A stretch of 64,000 bases of DNA from positions 25,150-89,149 of the forward strand of contig NZ_BBNN01000039.1 of the NCBI RefSeq assembly GCF_000829695.1. The letters are read 5' to 3'. The notes under the pieces are model-generated. The model made no database searches. It saw nothing but the letters and a program-made list of their open reading frames with translations, and had not been told where the DNA came from. Numbering within the stretch: the first letter of the stretch is position 1; the number at the start of each line of letters is the position of its first letter. Shown piece by piece: positions 45,206 to 56,387 of this stretch. The translations under genes and the position numbers were made by a program. Source of the stretch: Streptomyces sp. NBRC 110035. Its GTDB lineage: Bacteria; Actinomycetota; Actinomycetes; Streptomycetales; Streptomycetaceae.

Positions 45206-45400
45206 ATGCGCGTCACCGTCGACAGCGAGCGGTGCGTCGGAGCGGGCCAGTGCGCGCTGAACGCGCCGGAGGTCTTCGACCAGGACGAGGACGGGATCGT
45301 CGTCCTGCTGGTGCAGGAGCCGAAGGAGGCGGACGCGGAGGGCGTCCGGGCCGCGGGCGACCTGTGCCCGTCGGGCTCGGTCACCGTCCACGAGGACTGA
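45206..45400 (+). CDS. fscFE: 3Fe-4S ferredoxin, partner of the P450
   Basis: A 64-residue ferredoxin. Three cysteines (Cys10, Cys16, Cys54) in the pattern RCVGAGQC and LCPSGS are typical of the single [3Fe-4S] P450-associated ferredoxins of streptomycetes. Acidic composition and length are normal. ATG 45206 follows AAGGAGCAA. It lies 114 bp downstream of fscP, matching the fscP-fscFE pair of FR-008, and would pass electrons from a ferredoxin reductase encoded elsewhere to the P450. Confidence 0.92.
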   Translation: MRVTVDSERCVGAGQCALNAPEVFDQDEDGIVVLLVQEPKEADAEGVRAAGDLCPSGSVTVHED

Positions 45401-45429
45401 CCGTCCATGAGGACCGGCCCGACCGCGAA

Positions 45430-45464
45430 GCCCGCCCGCGCCCGTTGGGGACGGCCGGGCGGGC
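45430..45464 (+). terminator. stem-loop with GTTT tail after fscFE
   Basis: GCCCGCCCG (45430-45438) pairs with CGGGCGGGC (45456-45464), followed by GTTTCG. It begins 29 nt after the fscFE stop and could terminate or attenuate the tailoring transcript before fscTE. Confidence 0.5.
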
Positions 45465-45587
45465 GTTTCGGGGCGGTCGACGGAAGGACTTCCGCGGTGG
45501 GACGGGGCGACAGCGCCGGCCCGGCCGCGGATTCCGCGGCGGGGCGTCCGGGTTCCCGAGGGTCCGGACACCCCGCCGGGGACGCAG

Positions 45588-45642
45588 GGGCCCGCGGCGG
45601 TCCGGTGCGGGAGGTGCGCCCGTCCCGGACCGCCGCGGGCCC
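45588..45642 (+). other. perfect 18-bp inverted repeat upstream of fscTE
   Basis: GGGCCCGCGGCGGTCCGG (45588-45605) is exactly complementary to CCGGACCGCCGCGGGCCC (45625-45642), with a 19-nt loop. It ends 52 nt before the fscTE start. Together with the hairpin at 45430 it fills the otherwise empty 294-bp gap. It may be a terminator, an attenuator or an mRNA-stabilising structure. Confidence 0.6.
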
Positions 45643-45694
45643 GCCCGGCCGGCGGAGCACCGTCGGCCGCAGCATCACCGAAGGGACTCACACC

Positions 45695-46465
45695 GTGACC
45701 ACCGCTGACGACACCGGGGCCCTGTGGCTGCGGCGTTACCACCCGGCCGACGCCGACGCGGTACGGCTGGTCTGCTTCCCGCACGCGGGCGGTTCGGCCA
45801 GCTTCTACCACCCGGTCTCGGCTCGGTTCGCCCCGGCCGCCGAGGTCCTGTCGCTGCAGTATCCCGGCCGCCAGGACCGGCGCAAGGAACCCTGTGTGGA
45901 GGATCTCGGCCGGCTCGCCGACCTGGTCACCGAGCAGCTGCTGGCGCTGGACGACCGGCCCAGCGTGTTCTTCGGGCACAGCATGGGCGCGGCGCTGGCG
46001 TTCGAGACGGCGTGGCGGCTGGAGCAGAAGGGCGCCGGGCCGCTCACCGTCATCGCCTCCGGCAGGCGCGGCCCGTCGACCACGCGGGCCGAGGAGGTGC
46101 ACCTGCGGGACGACGACGGCATCGTCGCCGAGATGAAGCGGCTGAACGGCACCGCGTCGGGCGTCCTCGGCGACGAGGAGATCCTGCGCATGGCCCTGCC
46201 GGCGCTGCGCGGCGACTACCGCGCCATCGAGACGTACTCCTGCCCGCCGGACCGGAGGGTGCGCTGCGGGGTCACCGTGCTCACCGGCGACGGCGACCCG
46301 CTCACCACGGCCGAGGAGGCCGAGCGCTGGCAGGACCACACCGAAGGCCCCTTCCGGCTGCGGGTGTTCACCGGCGGCCATTTCTTCCTCACCCAGCACC
46401 TGACGGCGGTCAACGGCGAGATCGCCGACGCCCTCGACCTGGCACGGTCCGCCCCGGCGTCCTGA
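45695..46465 (+). CDS. fscTE: type II thioesterase
   Basis: A 256-residue discrete alpha/beta-hydrolase that edits misprimed carrier proteins of the polyene PKS. The nucleophile elbow is FFGHSMGAALAFE (Ser near 96), the catalytic Asp lies in the VLTGDGDPL strand, and His in GGHFFL near 230. The N-terminal VRLVCFPHAGGSASFY is the family's oxyanion motif. GTG 45695 (TTADDTGALW) is chosen; the frame is open to 45407 but that stretch holds two hairpins and is not protein-like. It is separate from any TE fused to the last PKS module. Confidence 0.9.
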   Translation: MTTADDTGALWLRRYHPADADAVRLVCFPHAGGSASFYHPVSARFAPAAEVLSLQYPGRQDRRKEPCVEDLGRLADLVTEQLLALDDRPSVFFGHSMGAALAFETAWRLEQKGAGPLTVIASGRRGPSTTRAEEVHLRDDDGIVAEMKRLNGTASGVLGDEEILRMALPALRGDYRAIETYSCPPDRRVRCGVTVLTGDGDPLTTAEEAERWQDHTEGPFRLRVFTGGHFFLTQHLTAVNGEIADALDLARSAPAS

Positions 46466-46625
46466 CGTCCGCCCGGGCGGTGCCGCCGGACGGCGCCGCC
46501 CGGGCAGGCGCAGGAGTCGTGGTCGACCCACCACCGGAGAGCCCGCACACGGCCGGACCGCCACCCGCGTCCGTCACGTTCCCCGTCACTTTCCGCTCAC
46601 GCGCCTCCTGGACAAGGAAACGCTC

Positions 46626-48809
<2,184 letters not shown>

Positions 48810-48838
48810 GCGGGGCGGGGGTCCGTCCCCCGTTCCGC
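48810..48838 (+). terminator. stem-loop after pabAB
   Basis: GCGGGGCGGGGG (48810-48821) can pair with CCCCCGTTCCGC (48827-48838), 12 bp with two G-U pairs and a 5-nt loop, directly after the pabAB stop. It separates pabAB from the fscA promoter region. Confidence 0.5.
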
Positions 48839-48866
48839 GCCCCCGCATGCCTGCGGCGGCCCATGT

Positions 48867-48882
48867 CTAGGGAAAACCCGGG
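48867..48882 (+). promoter_or_regulatory. PAS-LuxR (PimM/FscRI-like) box upstream of fscA
   Basis: CTAGGGAAAACCCGGG matches 14 of 16 positions of the PimM consensus CTVGGGAWWTCCCBAG. It lies 59-74 bp upstream of the fscA start, where an activator site would overlap the -35 region. It is the best regulatory match in the window for FscRI. Confidence 0.75.
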
Positions 48883-48940
48883 GCGTTGGGCAACAGCCTG
48901 AGAGGGTTCCCCGTTCACCGGAAACGCTCGACCCCCGGGA

Positions 48941-51900
48941 GTGATGGTGCCCGTCCACGCTGACGACTACGTGATCCGGCCGCCCGGTGCCCGCGAGGGC
49001 GAGCTGGACGGTCTCACCCTGCCCGCGGTTCTCGCCGACGCCGTGCGGACCGGGGGCGACGCGGTGGCCCTGGTGGACGGGGAACGCGAACGCACCTGGC
49101 GGGAGGTGCGGGACGACGTGGACGCGCTGGCCCGCGCGCTCCAGGAGGCCGGTGTCGGGCCCGGCGACGTGGTCGCCCTGCACCTGCCCAACTGCTGGGA
49201 GTACGTGACGCTGCACCTGGCGGCGGCGTCGGTCGGGGCGGTCACCCTGCCCGTGCACCGGGGCAACGCCCCCGCCGACGTACGGGCCCTGCTGGAGCGG
49301 GTCGGTCCGGCGGTGCTCGCGCTGCCGGCCGGCACCCAGGAGCCGGGCGGCCCGCTGGCCGCGGCGGCCCTGCGGGAGTCCCTGCCGTCGCTGCGCGCCG
49401 TCCTGGTGACCGGTGACGGAGCGGCCGGGGGCACCGAGTCGGTTCAGGGTCTGCTGGACCGCTGGGCGGGTGAGCGGCCCCGGCCGGTGGAGGTGCGGCC
49501 GGACGCGCCGTTCCTGCTGTTCCCCTCGTCCGGTACGACGTCCGCGCGGCCCAAGATCTGCCTGCACACCCACGACTCGCTGCTCACCAACTCCCGTGCC
49601 GCCACCGAGGACAGCGCCGGGGCGTACGGCGGCACCCTGATCACGGCGTGCCCGCTGACCCACTGTTTCGGCCTGCAGTCGCTGTACTCGGCACTGTTCC
49701 GTTCCGGACGGCAGGTGCTGCTGCGCTCCTGGGACGTGGACCGGTTCCTGGAGCTGGCGCGGTCGGCGCGGCCTAGCGTGGTGGTGGCCGTGCCGGCGCA
49801 GCTGCACGACGTGGTGGCGCGGGCACGGGAGTCGGCAGGGGGCGCCGGGTTCCGCCCGGAGCGGGTGCTCACCGCCGGCGCCGCCCTGCCCGCCGCCCTG
49901 GTGCGGGACGTGCGCGGGACGCTGGACACCGCGCTGGTCGTGGTGTGGGGCATGTCGGAGGCCGGGAACGGCACCAGCAGTCTGGCCGGGGACCCGCCGG
50001 AGGTCGCCGCGCACAGCGTGGGACGGCCGGTCCGGGGCGCGCGGATGCGCGTCCTCGGCGAGGACGGCAGGCCGTGCGGTCCGGGCGAGGCCGGGGAACT
50101 GTACTACCGCAGTCCCAGCATGTTCCGCGGCTACTACGGCGAGCCGGAGCTGACCCGGTCGGTGGTGTCGGAGGACGGCTGGCTGCGCACCGGTGACCTC
50201 GCCTCGATCGGCGAGGACGGCCTCGTGGTGTTCCACGGCCGCTCCGCCGAACTCATCAACGTGGGCGGCCGCAAGTTCAACGCCGTGGAGATCCAGGGCC
50301 TGCTGGCGGATCTGCCGGGCATCGGTCCGCTGGCGGTGGTCGCCAAGCCCGACCCGCGGCTCGGGGAGTACCCCTGCCTCGTGGTGACCGCGCGCCCGTC
50401 CGGTTCCGCGGAGGCACCGCGGGACGCCACGGAGGCACCGGCGGGCACGGTCGGCCTCGGGGAGGTGACGGCGTTCCTGCGGGAGCGCGGTGTCGCCGAG
50501 TACAAGATCCCGCTGGAGCTGGTCGTGCTGCCGGCCCTGCCGCGCACCCCCGCCGGGAAGATCAACCGGCGGGTGCTGGAGCAGATCCTGGCCGACGCCG
50601 CCGCGCGTCCGGAGCCGGTTCCCGGCGACGCGCCCCGCCCGGACCTCGGCACCGCCCTCGACCTGGTGGTGGCGGCGGTCGCCGAGGTGCTCGGCGCGCG
50701 GGGCGCGGACGGCGCGGGTCCCATCGGAGCGGACGTCACCTTCCGCGCGCACGGCCTCGACTCGGTGGCATCGGTGCGGCTGCGCAACGCGCTCGCCGAG
50801 GCCACGGGCCTGCCGCTGCCGGCCGCGGTGGCCTTCGACTTCCCGACCCCGGCGGCCCTGGCCCGGGAGCTGGCCGGGCTGAACCGCCAGGAGGAGGAGC
50901 CGGCTTCCGGCCCGGAACTCCACGACGAGCCCGTGGCGATCGTGGGCATGGCCTGCCGGCTGCCCGGCGGCACCGCCTCCCCGGAGGCGCTGTGGGAGCT
51001 GCTGGGCGAGGGCGGCGACGCCGTGTCGGGGTTCCCCGCCGACCGCGGCTGGGACCTGGACACCCTCTTCGACGACGACCCGGAGCACCCGGGCACCACC
51101 TACGCCCGTGAGGGCGGATTCCTGCGCGACGCCGCCCACTTCGACGCGGGGTTCTTCGGCATGTCGGCGCGGGAGGCGCTCGCCACCGATCCGCAGCAGC
51201 GGCTGCTGCTGGAGACCGCCTGGGAGGCCGTGGAGCGGGCCCGGATCGATCCGCTGTCGCTGCGCGGCAGCCGTACCGGCGTGTTCACCGGCGCGATGTA
51301 CCACGACTACGCGACGGGGGCGACCGACCCGTCCGGGGAACTGGAGGGGCTGCTGCCGGTGGGTACCTCCGCCGGTGCGCTGTCCGGGCGGATCTCGTAC
51401 ACCCTGGGCCTGGACGGCCCGGCCCTGACGGTGGACACGGCCTGTTCCTCGTCGCTGGTGGCGCTGCACCTGGCGTGCCGGTCGCTGCGGTCCGGGGAGT
51501 CGGAGCTGGCGCTCGCCGGAGGGGTGGCGGTGATGGCCACACCGGCGCCGTTCGTCGGCTTCTCCCGGCTGCGGGGCCTGTCGCCGGACGGCCGCTGCAA
51601 GTCCTTCGGCGAGGGCGCGGACGGGGCCGCCTGGTCGGAGGGCGCCGGTCTGCTGTTGCTGGAGCGGTTGTCGGACGCGCGTCGCAACGGCCATCCGGTG
51701 CTGGCGGTGATCCGCGGCTCGGCGGTCAACCAGGACGGCGCCTCCAACGGTTTGACCGCGCCCAACGGCCCCGCCCAGCGCCGGGTGATCCGCCGCGCGC
51801 TGGCCGACGCGGGGCTCACGGCGGCGGACGTCGACGCGGTGGAGGCGCACGGCACCGGTACCACGCTGGGCGACCCGATCGAGGCGCAGGCGCTGCTCGA

Positions 51901-54286
51901 CACCTACGGACGGGAGCGTCCCGAGGGACGCCCGCTGTGGCTGGGCTCGGTCAAGTCGAACCTGGGGCACACCCAGGCGGCGGCCGGCGTGACCGGGGTG
52001 ATCAAGATGGTGCTGGCGCTCCAGCACGGCGTACTGCCGCGCACCCTGCACGCGGACACCCCCAGCTCCCGGGTGGACTGGTCGGCCGGGACCGTCCGGC
52101 TGCTGAACGAGGCACGCGCGTGGCCGGCCGGGGAGGGCGGGCCGCGCAGGGCGGCCGTCTCGTCGTTCGGCATCAGCGGCACCAACGCCCATCTCGTGCT
52201 GGAGGAGGCCCCGGCCGGTCCGGGGGCCGCACCGGCCGCGCGGGCGCAGGATGCCGAGGGGCCCGTCGTGCCGTGGCTGGTGTCGGCCCGGGACGCGGCG
52301 GCGCTGCGGGGCCAGGCGCGCCGGCTGGCCGCGTACGCCGAGGCCCACCCGGAGGTGCCGGCCCGCGACATCGCGTACTCGCTGCTCACCACCCGCCCCG
52401 TGCACGCCCGTACGGCGGTGCTCTGCGGGGCGGGACGGGACGCGCTCACCGCGGCGGCGGCCGGGTTCGCCCGGGACGGCGTCGCCGGGGTGACGGGCCG
52501 GGGCGCGGGCGGCGGCCCGGCAAGGACCGCGTTCGTGTTCACCGGTCAGGGCAGTCAGCGTCCCGGCATGGGCCGCACGCTCGCCGCCGCGTTCCCGGTG
52601 TTCGACGCCGCGCTGCGCGAGGTGTGCGCGGAGCTCGACCCGCTGCTCCAGCGGCCGTTGACATCGGTGATGTGGGCGGCCCCGGACAGCGCGGAGGCGG
52701 GGCTGCTGCACGGCACCGGCTGCGCGCAGCCCGCCCTGTTCGCCTTCCAAGTGGCCCTGTACCGGCTGCTGGGGTCCTGGGGGGTGACGCCCGCCCGGCT
52801 GGTGGGTCACTCGGTGGGCGAGATCGCCGCCGCGCACGTGGCGGGCGTGCTGAGCCTGCCGGACGCGTGCGCGCTGGTCGCGGCGCGCGGCCGGCTGATG
52901 CAGTCGCTGCCGCCGGGCGGGGCGATGGTGGCGGTCGGCTGTTCCGAGGCCGAGGTGCTGCCGTGGCTCGACGGACGCGAGGAGCACGTCGCCGTCGCCG
53001 CGGTGAACGGTCCGCGCTCGGTGGTGCTGTCCGGCGCCGAGGCTCCGCTGGCCGACCTGACGGGCGGCCTGACGGCCGCCGGGTACAAGACGCGCCGTCT
53101 GGTGGTCAGTCACGCCTTCCACTCGCCCCTGATGGACCCGGTGCTCGCCGAGTTCCGGAAGACCGTGGCGTCGCTGTCCTTCGCCGCGCCGGAGGTACCG
53201 CTGGTCTCCGGGGTCACCGGCCGCCCGCTCACCGTCGCGGAGGCCGCGGATCCGGACCACTGGGTGCGGCACGCCCGGGAGACCGTCCGGTTCGCGGACG
53301 CGGTCGTCCACCTCGCCGACGCGCGGACCGGCGTCTACGTCGAACTGGGCCCCGAGGCAGCGCTCACGCCCATGGTGGACGAGTGCCTGGCGGAGCACCT
53401 CGGGCAGCGGGAGCCGGGGAACGGGCCGGTGGTGGAACCACTGCTGCGGGGCGGGGAGGACGAGGCGGGGGCCCTGCTCGCCGCCGCCGTACGGCTGCAC
53501 GCGCACGGTCTGCCGGTGGACTGGCCGGCGGTGCTGCCGGGCGCGCGGAGGGTCCCCCTGCCCACGTACGCGTTCCAGCACGAGGCGTACTGGCTGGCCT
53601 CGGTGCCGGCCGGCACGGTGGTCGTGGCGAGCCCGGAGACGGCCGGGGCGGCGGACGCTGCGCCCGCCCTGGCCGGGCGGCTGGCCGGCCTGGCGGACGC
53701 GGAGGCCGAGGCGCTGGTGACGGACCTGGTGCGCGGCGAGCTGGCGGCCGTGATCGGCGGGGAACTGCCGCCGGACGCGGGTGACGGCCTGGCCTTCACC
53801 GAACTGGGCGTCACCTCCGTCACCGCCGTCGAACTGCGCAACCGGCTCACCGCCGTCACCGGGGTCCGGCTGCCGCCGACCCTGGTCTTCGACCATCCTT
53901 CCCCCGCCGAGGTGGCCCGGCTGGTGTGCGACACGCTCCGGCGGTCCGGGCCGGTCCGTGCCCGTGACGCGTCCTCCCTGGTCGACGAGTTGGAGGCGCT
54001 GCTCACGTCGGGCGCCGACCTCGACTCCGGGACGGCGGGCCGGCTGAGGACGCTGGCCGCGCGCCGGTCCCCGGCCCGCACCGGCGGCGCGGAACCGGCC
54101 GCGGACCCCTTGGACCTGGCGGACGCCACGGACGAGGAGTTGTTCCGCCTCATGGACGGGGCGGGGCCGGACGGCTCGCACACGGGGCCGTCCGGCCCCG
54201 TGGCCGGGGCCGGCGGCACGGACGAGGACCTGTTCGGCCTCGTGGACGGGGTGGACGGCACGGCCGCTCCGGGCGGCGACCGGTAG
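48941..54286 (+). CDS. fscA: loading and first-extension polyene PKS, AL-ACP-KS-AT-ACP
   Basis: A 1781-residue PKS that activates p-aminobenzoate. The acyl-ligase domain (1-555) has FPSSGTTSARPK near 194 and RTPAGKINRRVLE. ACP1 has its serine in HGLDSVAS (about 605). The KS (664-1090) has TACSSSL near 833, HGTGT and KSNLGHTQAAAG. The AT has GHSVG near 1289 and HAFHSP near 1391, the malonyl-specific signature. ACP2 reads LGVTSV (about 1623), where the usual Asp before the serine is Thr. No ketoreductase is present, so the first keto group stays, matching the p-aminoacetophenone of candicidin. The C-terminal docking region holds DEELFRLMDG and a second, similar DEDLFGLVDG. GTG 48941 or ATG 48944 is the start. 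Confidence 0.95.
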   Translation: MMVPVHADDYVIRPPGAREGELDGLTLPAVLADAVRTGGDAVALVDGERERTWREVRDDVDALARALQEAGVGPGDVVALHLPNCWEYVTLHLAAASVGAVTLPVHRGNAPADVRALLERVGPAVLALPAGTQEPGGPLAAAALRESLPSLRAVLVTGDGAAGGTESVQGLLDRWAGERPRPVEVRPDAPFLLFPSSGTTSARPKICLHTHDSLLTNSRAATEDSAGAYGGTLITACPLTHCFGLQSLYSALFRSGRQVLLRSWDVDRFLELARSARPSVVVAVPAQLHDVVARARESAGGAGFRPERVLTAGAALPAALVRDVRGTLDTALVVVWGMSEAGNGTSSLAGDPPEVAAHSVGRPVRGARMRVLGEDGRPCGPGEAGELYYRSPSMFRGYYGEPELTRSVVSEDGWLRTGDLASIGEDGLVVFHGRSAELINVGGRKFNAVEIQGLLADLPGIGPLAVVAKPDPRLGEYPCLVVTARPSGSAEAPRDATEAPAGTVGLGEVTAFLRERGVAEYKIPLELVVLPALPRTPAGKINRRVLEQILADAAARPEPVPGDAPRPDLGTALDLVVAAVAEVLGARGADGAGPIGADVTFRAHGLDSVASVRLRNALAEATGLPLPAAVAFDFPTPAALARELAGLNRQEEEPASGPELHDEPVAIVGMACRLPGGTASPEALWELLGEGGDAVSGFPADRGWDLDTLFDDDPEHPGTTYAREGGFLRDAAHFDAGFFGMSAREALATDPQQRLLLETAWEAVERARIDPLSLRGSRTGVFTGAMYHDYATGATDPSGELEGLLPVGTSAGALSGRISYTLGLDGPALTVDTACSSSLVALHLACRSLRSGESELALAGGVAVMATPAPFVGFSRLRGLSPDGRCKSFGEGADGAAWSEGAGLLLLERLSDARRNGHPVLAVIRGSAVNQDGASNGLTAPNGPAQRRVIRRALADAGLTAADVDAVEAHGTGTTLGDPIEAQALLDTYGRERPEGRPLWLGSVKSNLGHTQAAAGVTGVIKMVLALQHGVLPRTLHADTPSSRVDWSAGTVRLLNEARAWPAGEGGPRRAAVSSFGISGTNAHLVLEEAPAGPGAAPAARAQDAEGPVVPWLVSARDAAALRGQARRLAAYAEAHPEVPARDIAYSLLTTRPVHARTAVLCGAGRDALTAAAAGFARDGVAGVTGRGAGGGPARTAFVFTGQGSQRPGMGRTLAAAFPVFDAALREVCAELDPLLQRPLTSVMWAAPDSAEAGLLHGTGCAQPALFAFQVALYRLLGSWGVTPARLVGHSVGEIAAAHVAGVLSLPDACALVAARGRLMQSLPPGGAMVAVGCSEAEVLPWLDGREEHVAVAAVNGPRSVVLSGAEAPLADLTGGLTAAGYKTRRLVVSHAFHSPLMDPVLAEFRKTVASLSFAAPEVPLVSGVTGRPLTVAEAADPDHWVRHARETVRFADAVVHLADARTGVYVELGPEAALTPMVDECLAEHLGQREPGNGPVVEPLLRGGEDEAGALLAAAVRLHAHGLPVDWPAVLPGARRVPLPTYAFQHEAYWLASVPAGTVVVASPETAGAADAAPALAGRLAGLADAEAEALVTDLVRGELAAVIGGELPPDAGDGLAFTELGVTSVTAVELRNRLTAVTGVRLPPTLVFDHPSPAEVARLVCDTLRRSGPVRARDASSLVDELEALLTSGADLDSGTAGRLRTLAARRSPARTGGAEPAADPLDLADATDEELFRLMDGAGPDGSHTGPSGPVAGAGGTDEDLFGLVDGVDGTAAPGGDR

Positions 54287-54419
54287 GCATCGACCGGCGT
54301 GCCCCCACGTCCCCGTGGTCCGTCGCCCGTCGCCCGGCGGGCGGCGGGCGGCGGGCCCCACGGTCCGGCCGCCGGCCGGCCCTCCACCCAGCACACACCC
54401 ACCAGCGGGAGATCACCTC

Positions 54420-55445
54420 ATGAGCGGGCTCGTCATGCCCCCCATCACCCAGTCCGGAGCGGGGGCCGGATCCGGCCCGGACTCCGGCCCCGGCGGCGGC
54501 GATCAGATGATCGTGGCGGAGGGCGTCAGCAAGTCGTTCGGATCGGTCCACGCCCTGGACTCGGTCAGTGTCAGCGCCCGCCGGGGCACGGTCCTGGCTC
54601 TCCTCGGCCACAACGGGGCCGGCAAGACCACCCTCGTCAACATCCTGACCACCTCGCTGCCGCTGTCGTCGGGACGGGCCTCCGTCGCCGGGTACGACGT
54701 GGCCCGCGAGCCCTTCGAGATCCGCCGCCGTATCGGTCTCACCGGCCAGTTCGCGTCGGTGGACACGCAGCTGAGCGGACGGGACAACCTCGTGCTGATC
54801 GCCCGGCTGCTCGGTGCGGGCCGACGGGCCGCGCGTTCCCGGGCCGACGACCTGCTGGAGCTGTTCGAACTGACCACGGTCGCCGACCGGCGCGCGAGCG
54901 GCTACTCGGGCGGCCTGCGCCGCCGGCTCGACCTGGCCGTGTCGCTGGTCGGCGGCCCACGAGTGATCTTCCTCGACGAACCCACCACCGGCCTGGACCC
55001 GTCCAGCCGCCTGAAGCTGTGGGAGATCGTCGAGGGCCTGGTCCAGCAGGGGGCGACGGTCCTGCTGACCACCCAGTACCTGGAGGAGGCCGACCGGCTC
55101 GCCGACTCCATCACGGTGCTCTCGGCCGGCAAGGTCGTCGCCTCGGGCACCGCCGACGAACTCAAGGCCACCGTCGGCCGGCGCACCGTCACGCTGACTC
55201 TGGACGGGGACGACGCGCCCGCGCGGGCGGGGGCCGCGCTGCGCGGCGCCGGGTTCGCGCCGGTCGGCGGCGAGGACGGCACCCGCGTTCTGGTCGTCCC
55301 GATCGACACCACCCGGGAGATCGCGGACGTCATCCGCACGCTGGACCGGGCGAGCGTCGAGGCCACCGAGCTGACGTTCGGCGAACCGACCCTGGACGAC
55401 GTGTACCTGACCCTCGCCGAGCAGCACGCCAGGACCCCGGCGTGA
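54420..55445 (+). CDS. fscTI: ABC exporter ATPase (DrrA-like)
   Basis: A 341-residue nucleotide-binding subunit. Walker A is GHNGAGKTTLV (about residues 66-76), the ABC signature is in YSGGLRRRLDLAVSL, and Walker B runs into VIFLDEPTTGLDP. The H-loop His is replaced in TTQYLEEADRLAD, as is typical of the DrrA antibiotic-resistance subfamily, whose Gln occupies that position. The C-terminal domain ends with the DrrA-like TFGEPTLDDVYLTLAEQHA motif. ATG 54420 has GGGAG upstream. With fscTII it likely exports the polyene and protects the producer. Confidence 0.92.
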   Translation: MSGLVMPPITQSGAGAGSGPDSGPGGGDQMIVAEGVSKSFGSVHALDSVSVSARRGTVLALLGHNGAGKTTLVNILTTSLPLSSGRASVAGYDVAREPFEIRRRIGLTGQFASVDTQLSGRDNLVLIARLLGAGRRAARSRADDLLELFELTTVADRRASGYSGGLRRRLDLAVSLVGGPRVIFLDEPTTGLDPSSRLKLWEIVEGLVQQGATVLLTTQYLEEADRLADSITVLSAGKVVASGTADELKATVGRRTVTLTLDGDDAPARAGAALRGAGFAPVGGEDGTRVLVVPIDTTREIADVIRTLDRASVEATELTFGEPTLDDVYLTLAEQHARTPA

Positions 55446-55476
55446 CCGCCGCCCGACGCCCTCTGTGGAGGACCTC

Positions 55477-56325
55477 TTGACCACGCACCTCACTCCCGCG
55501 CCGCGCCCGGACGCGCCCGCGGCCGTCGCACTCGAGGCGCCCGACTTCGGCGGGAGTTCGTTCGTCGCCCAGGTGCGGGTGCTCACCGGGCGGTCGCTGC
55601 GGGCGATGGTGACCGACCCGGGCATCGTGCTGTTCGGCCTGATCCAGCCGGTCGTCATCCTGTTCGTGCTGACCCAGGTGTTCAGCAGGATGGGCATGCC
55701 CCCGCACTTCCCGGAGGGCGTGAGCTACCTCGACTTCGTGCTGCCCGCCGTGCTGGTGGACAACGCCGCGCAGTCGGCGATGCAGTCCGGGGTGGGCCTG
55801 GTGGAGGACCTGCGCAACGGCGTGGTCGCCAGGCTGCGTTCGCTGCCGGTGCACCCCGGGGCGCTGCTGGTGGCGCGCAGTCTGGTCGGGCTGGTGCGCA
55901 GCGCCGTGCAGATCCTCGTGATCATGGTGCTGGCGATGACGGTCCTGGGCTACTCCCCCAACGGAGGCGTCGCCGAACTCGCCCTGTCCGCCGGGCTCAC
56001 GCTCTTCCTCAGCTTCGCCCTGGGCTGGGCCTTCATCGCGGCCGGCGCGTGGCTGCGGCGCGCGGAGCCCCTGCAGAACCTCGCCCTGATCGTGATCTTC
56101 CCGCTGATGTTCGCGTCCAGCGCGTACGTGCCGGTCGCCGACCTGCCCGGCTGGCTGGCGGCCGTGGCGCAGGTGAACCCGCTGACGTACGCCATCGACG
56201 CGAGTCGCGCCCTCGCGCTGGACGTGCCGGGCCTGGACCACGCGATTCCGGCGCTGGTCATCGGCGGGGTCATCAGCGCGGCGGGCGTGTTCGCCGCCCT
56301 GGCCGGCTTCCGCCGGCCCCTCTGA
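55477..56325 (+). CDS. fscTII: ABC-2 type exporter permease (DrrB-like)
   Basis: A 282-residue membrane subunit with six predicted helices, including IVLFGLIQPVVILFVLTQVF, LVRSAVQILVIMVLAMTVLG and the last IPALVIGGVISAAGVFAALA. YLDFVLPAVLVDNAAQSAMQ and the NPLTYAIDASRAL loop are hallmarks of DrrB-type permeases. TTG 55477 is preferred because GGAGG lies 5-6 nt upstream; GTG 55465 is the alternative. It starts 31 bp after fscTI and is followed by a strong terminator. Confidence 0.92.
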   Translation: MTTHLTPAPRPDAPAAVALEAPDFGGSSFVAQVRVLTGRSLRAMVTDPGIVLFGLIQPVVILFVLTQVFSRMGMPPHFPEGVSYLDFVLPAVLVDNAAQSAMQSGVGLVEDLRNGVVARLRSLPVHPGALLVARSLVGLVRSAVQILVIMVLAMTVLGYSPNGGVAELALSAGLTLFLSFALGWAFIAAGAWLRRAEPLQNLALIVIFPLMFASSAYVPVADLPGWLAAVAQVNPLTYAIDASRALALDVPGLDHAIPALVIGGVISAAGVFAALAGFRRPL

Positions 56326-56355
56326 CCCCGCGCCACTCCCCCGGGCGCGGGACCC

Positions 56356-56387
56356 GGCCCGCAGGTGCTTACAGGCACCTGCGGGCC
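56356..56387 (+). terminator. Rho-independent terminator after fscTII
   Basis: GGCCCGCAGGTGC (56356-56368) pairs perfectly with GCACCTGCGGGCC (56375-56387), 6-nt loop, then TTTCTC. It lies 30 bp after the fscTII stop and is the clearest intrinsic terminator in the window. Confidence 0.9.
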
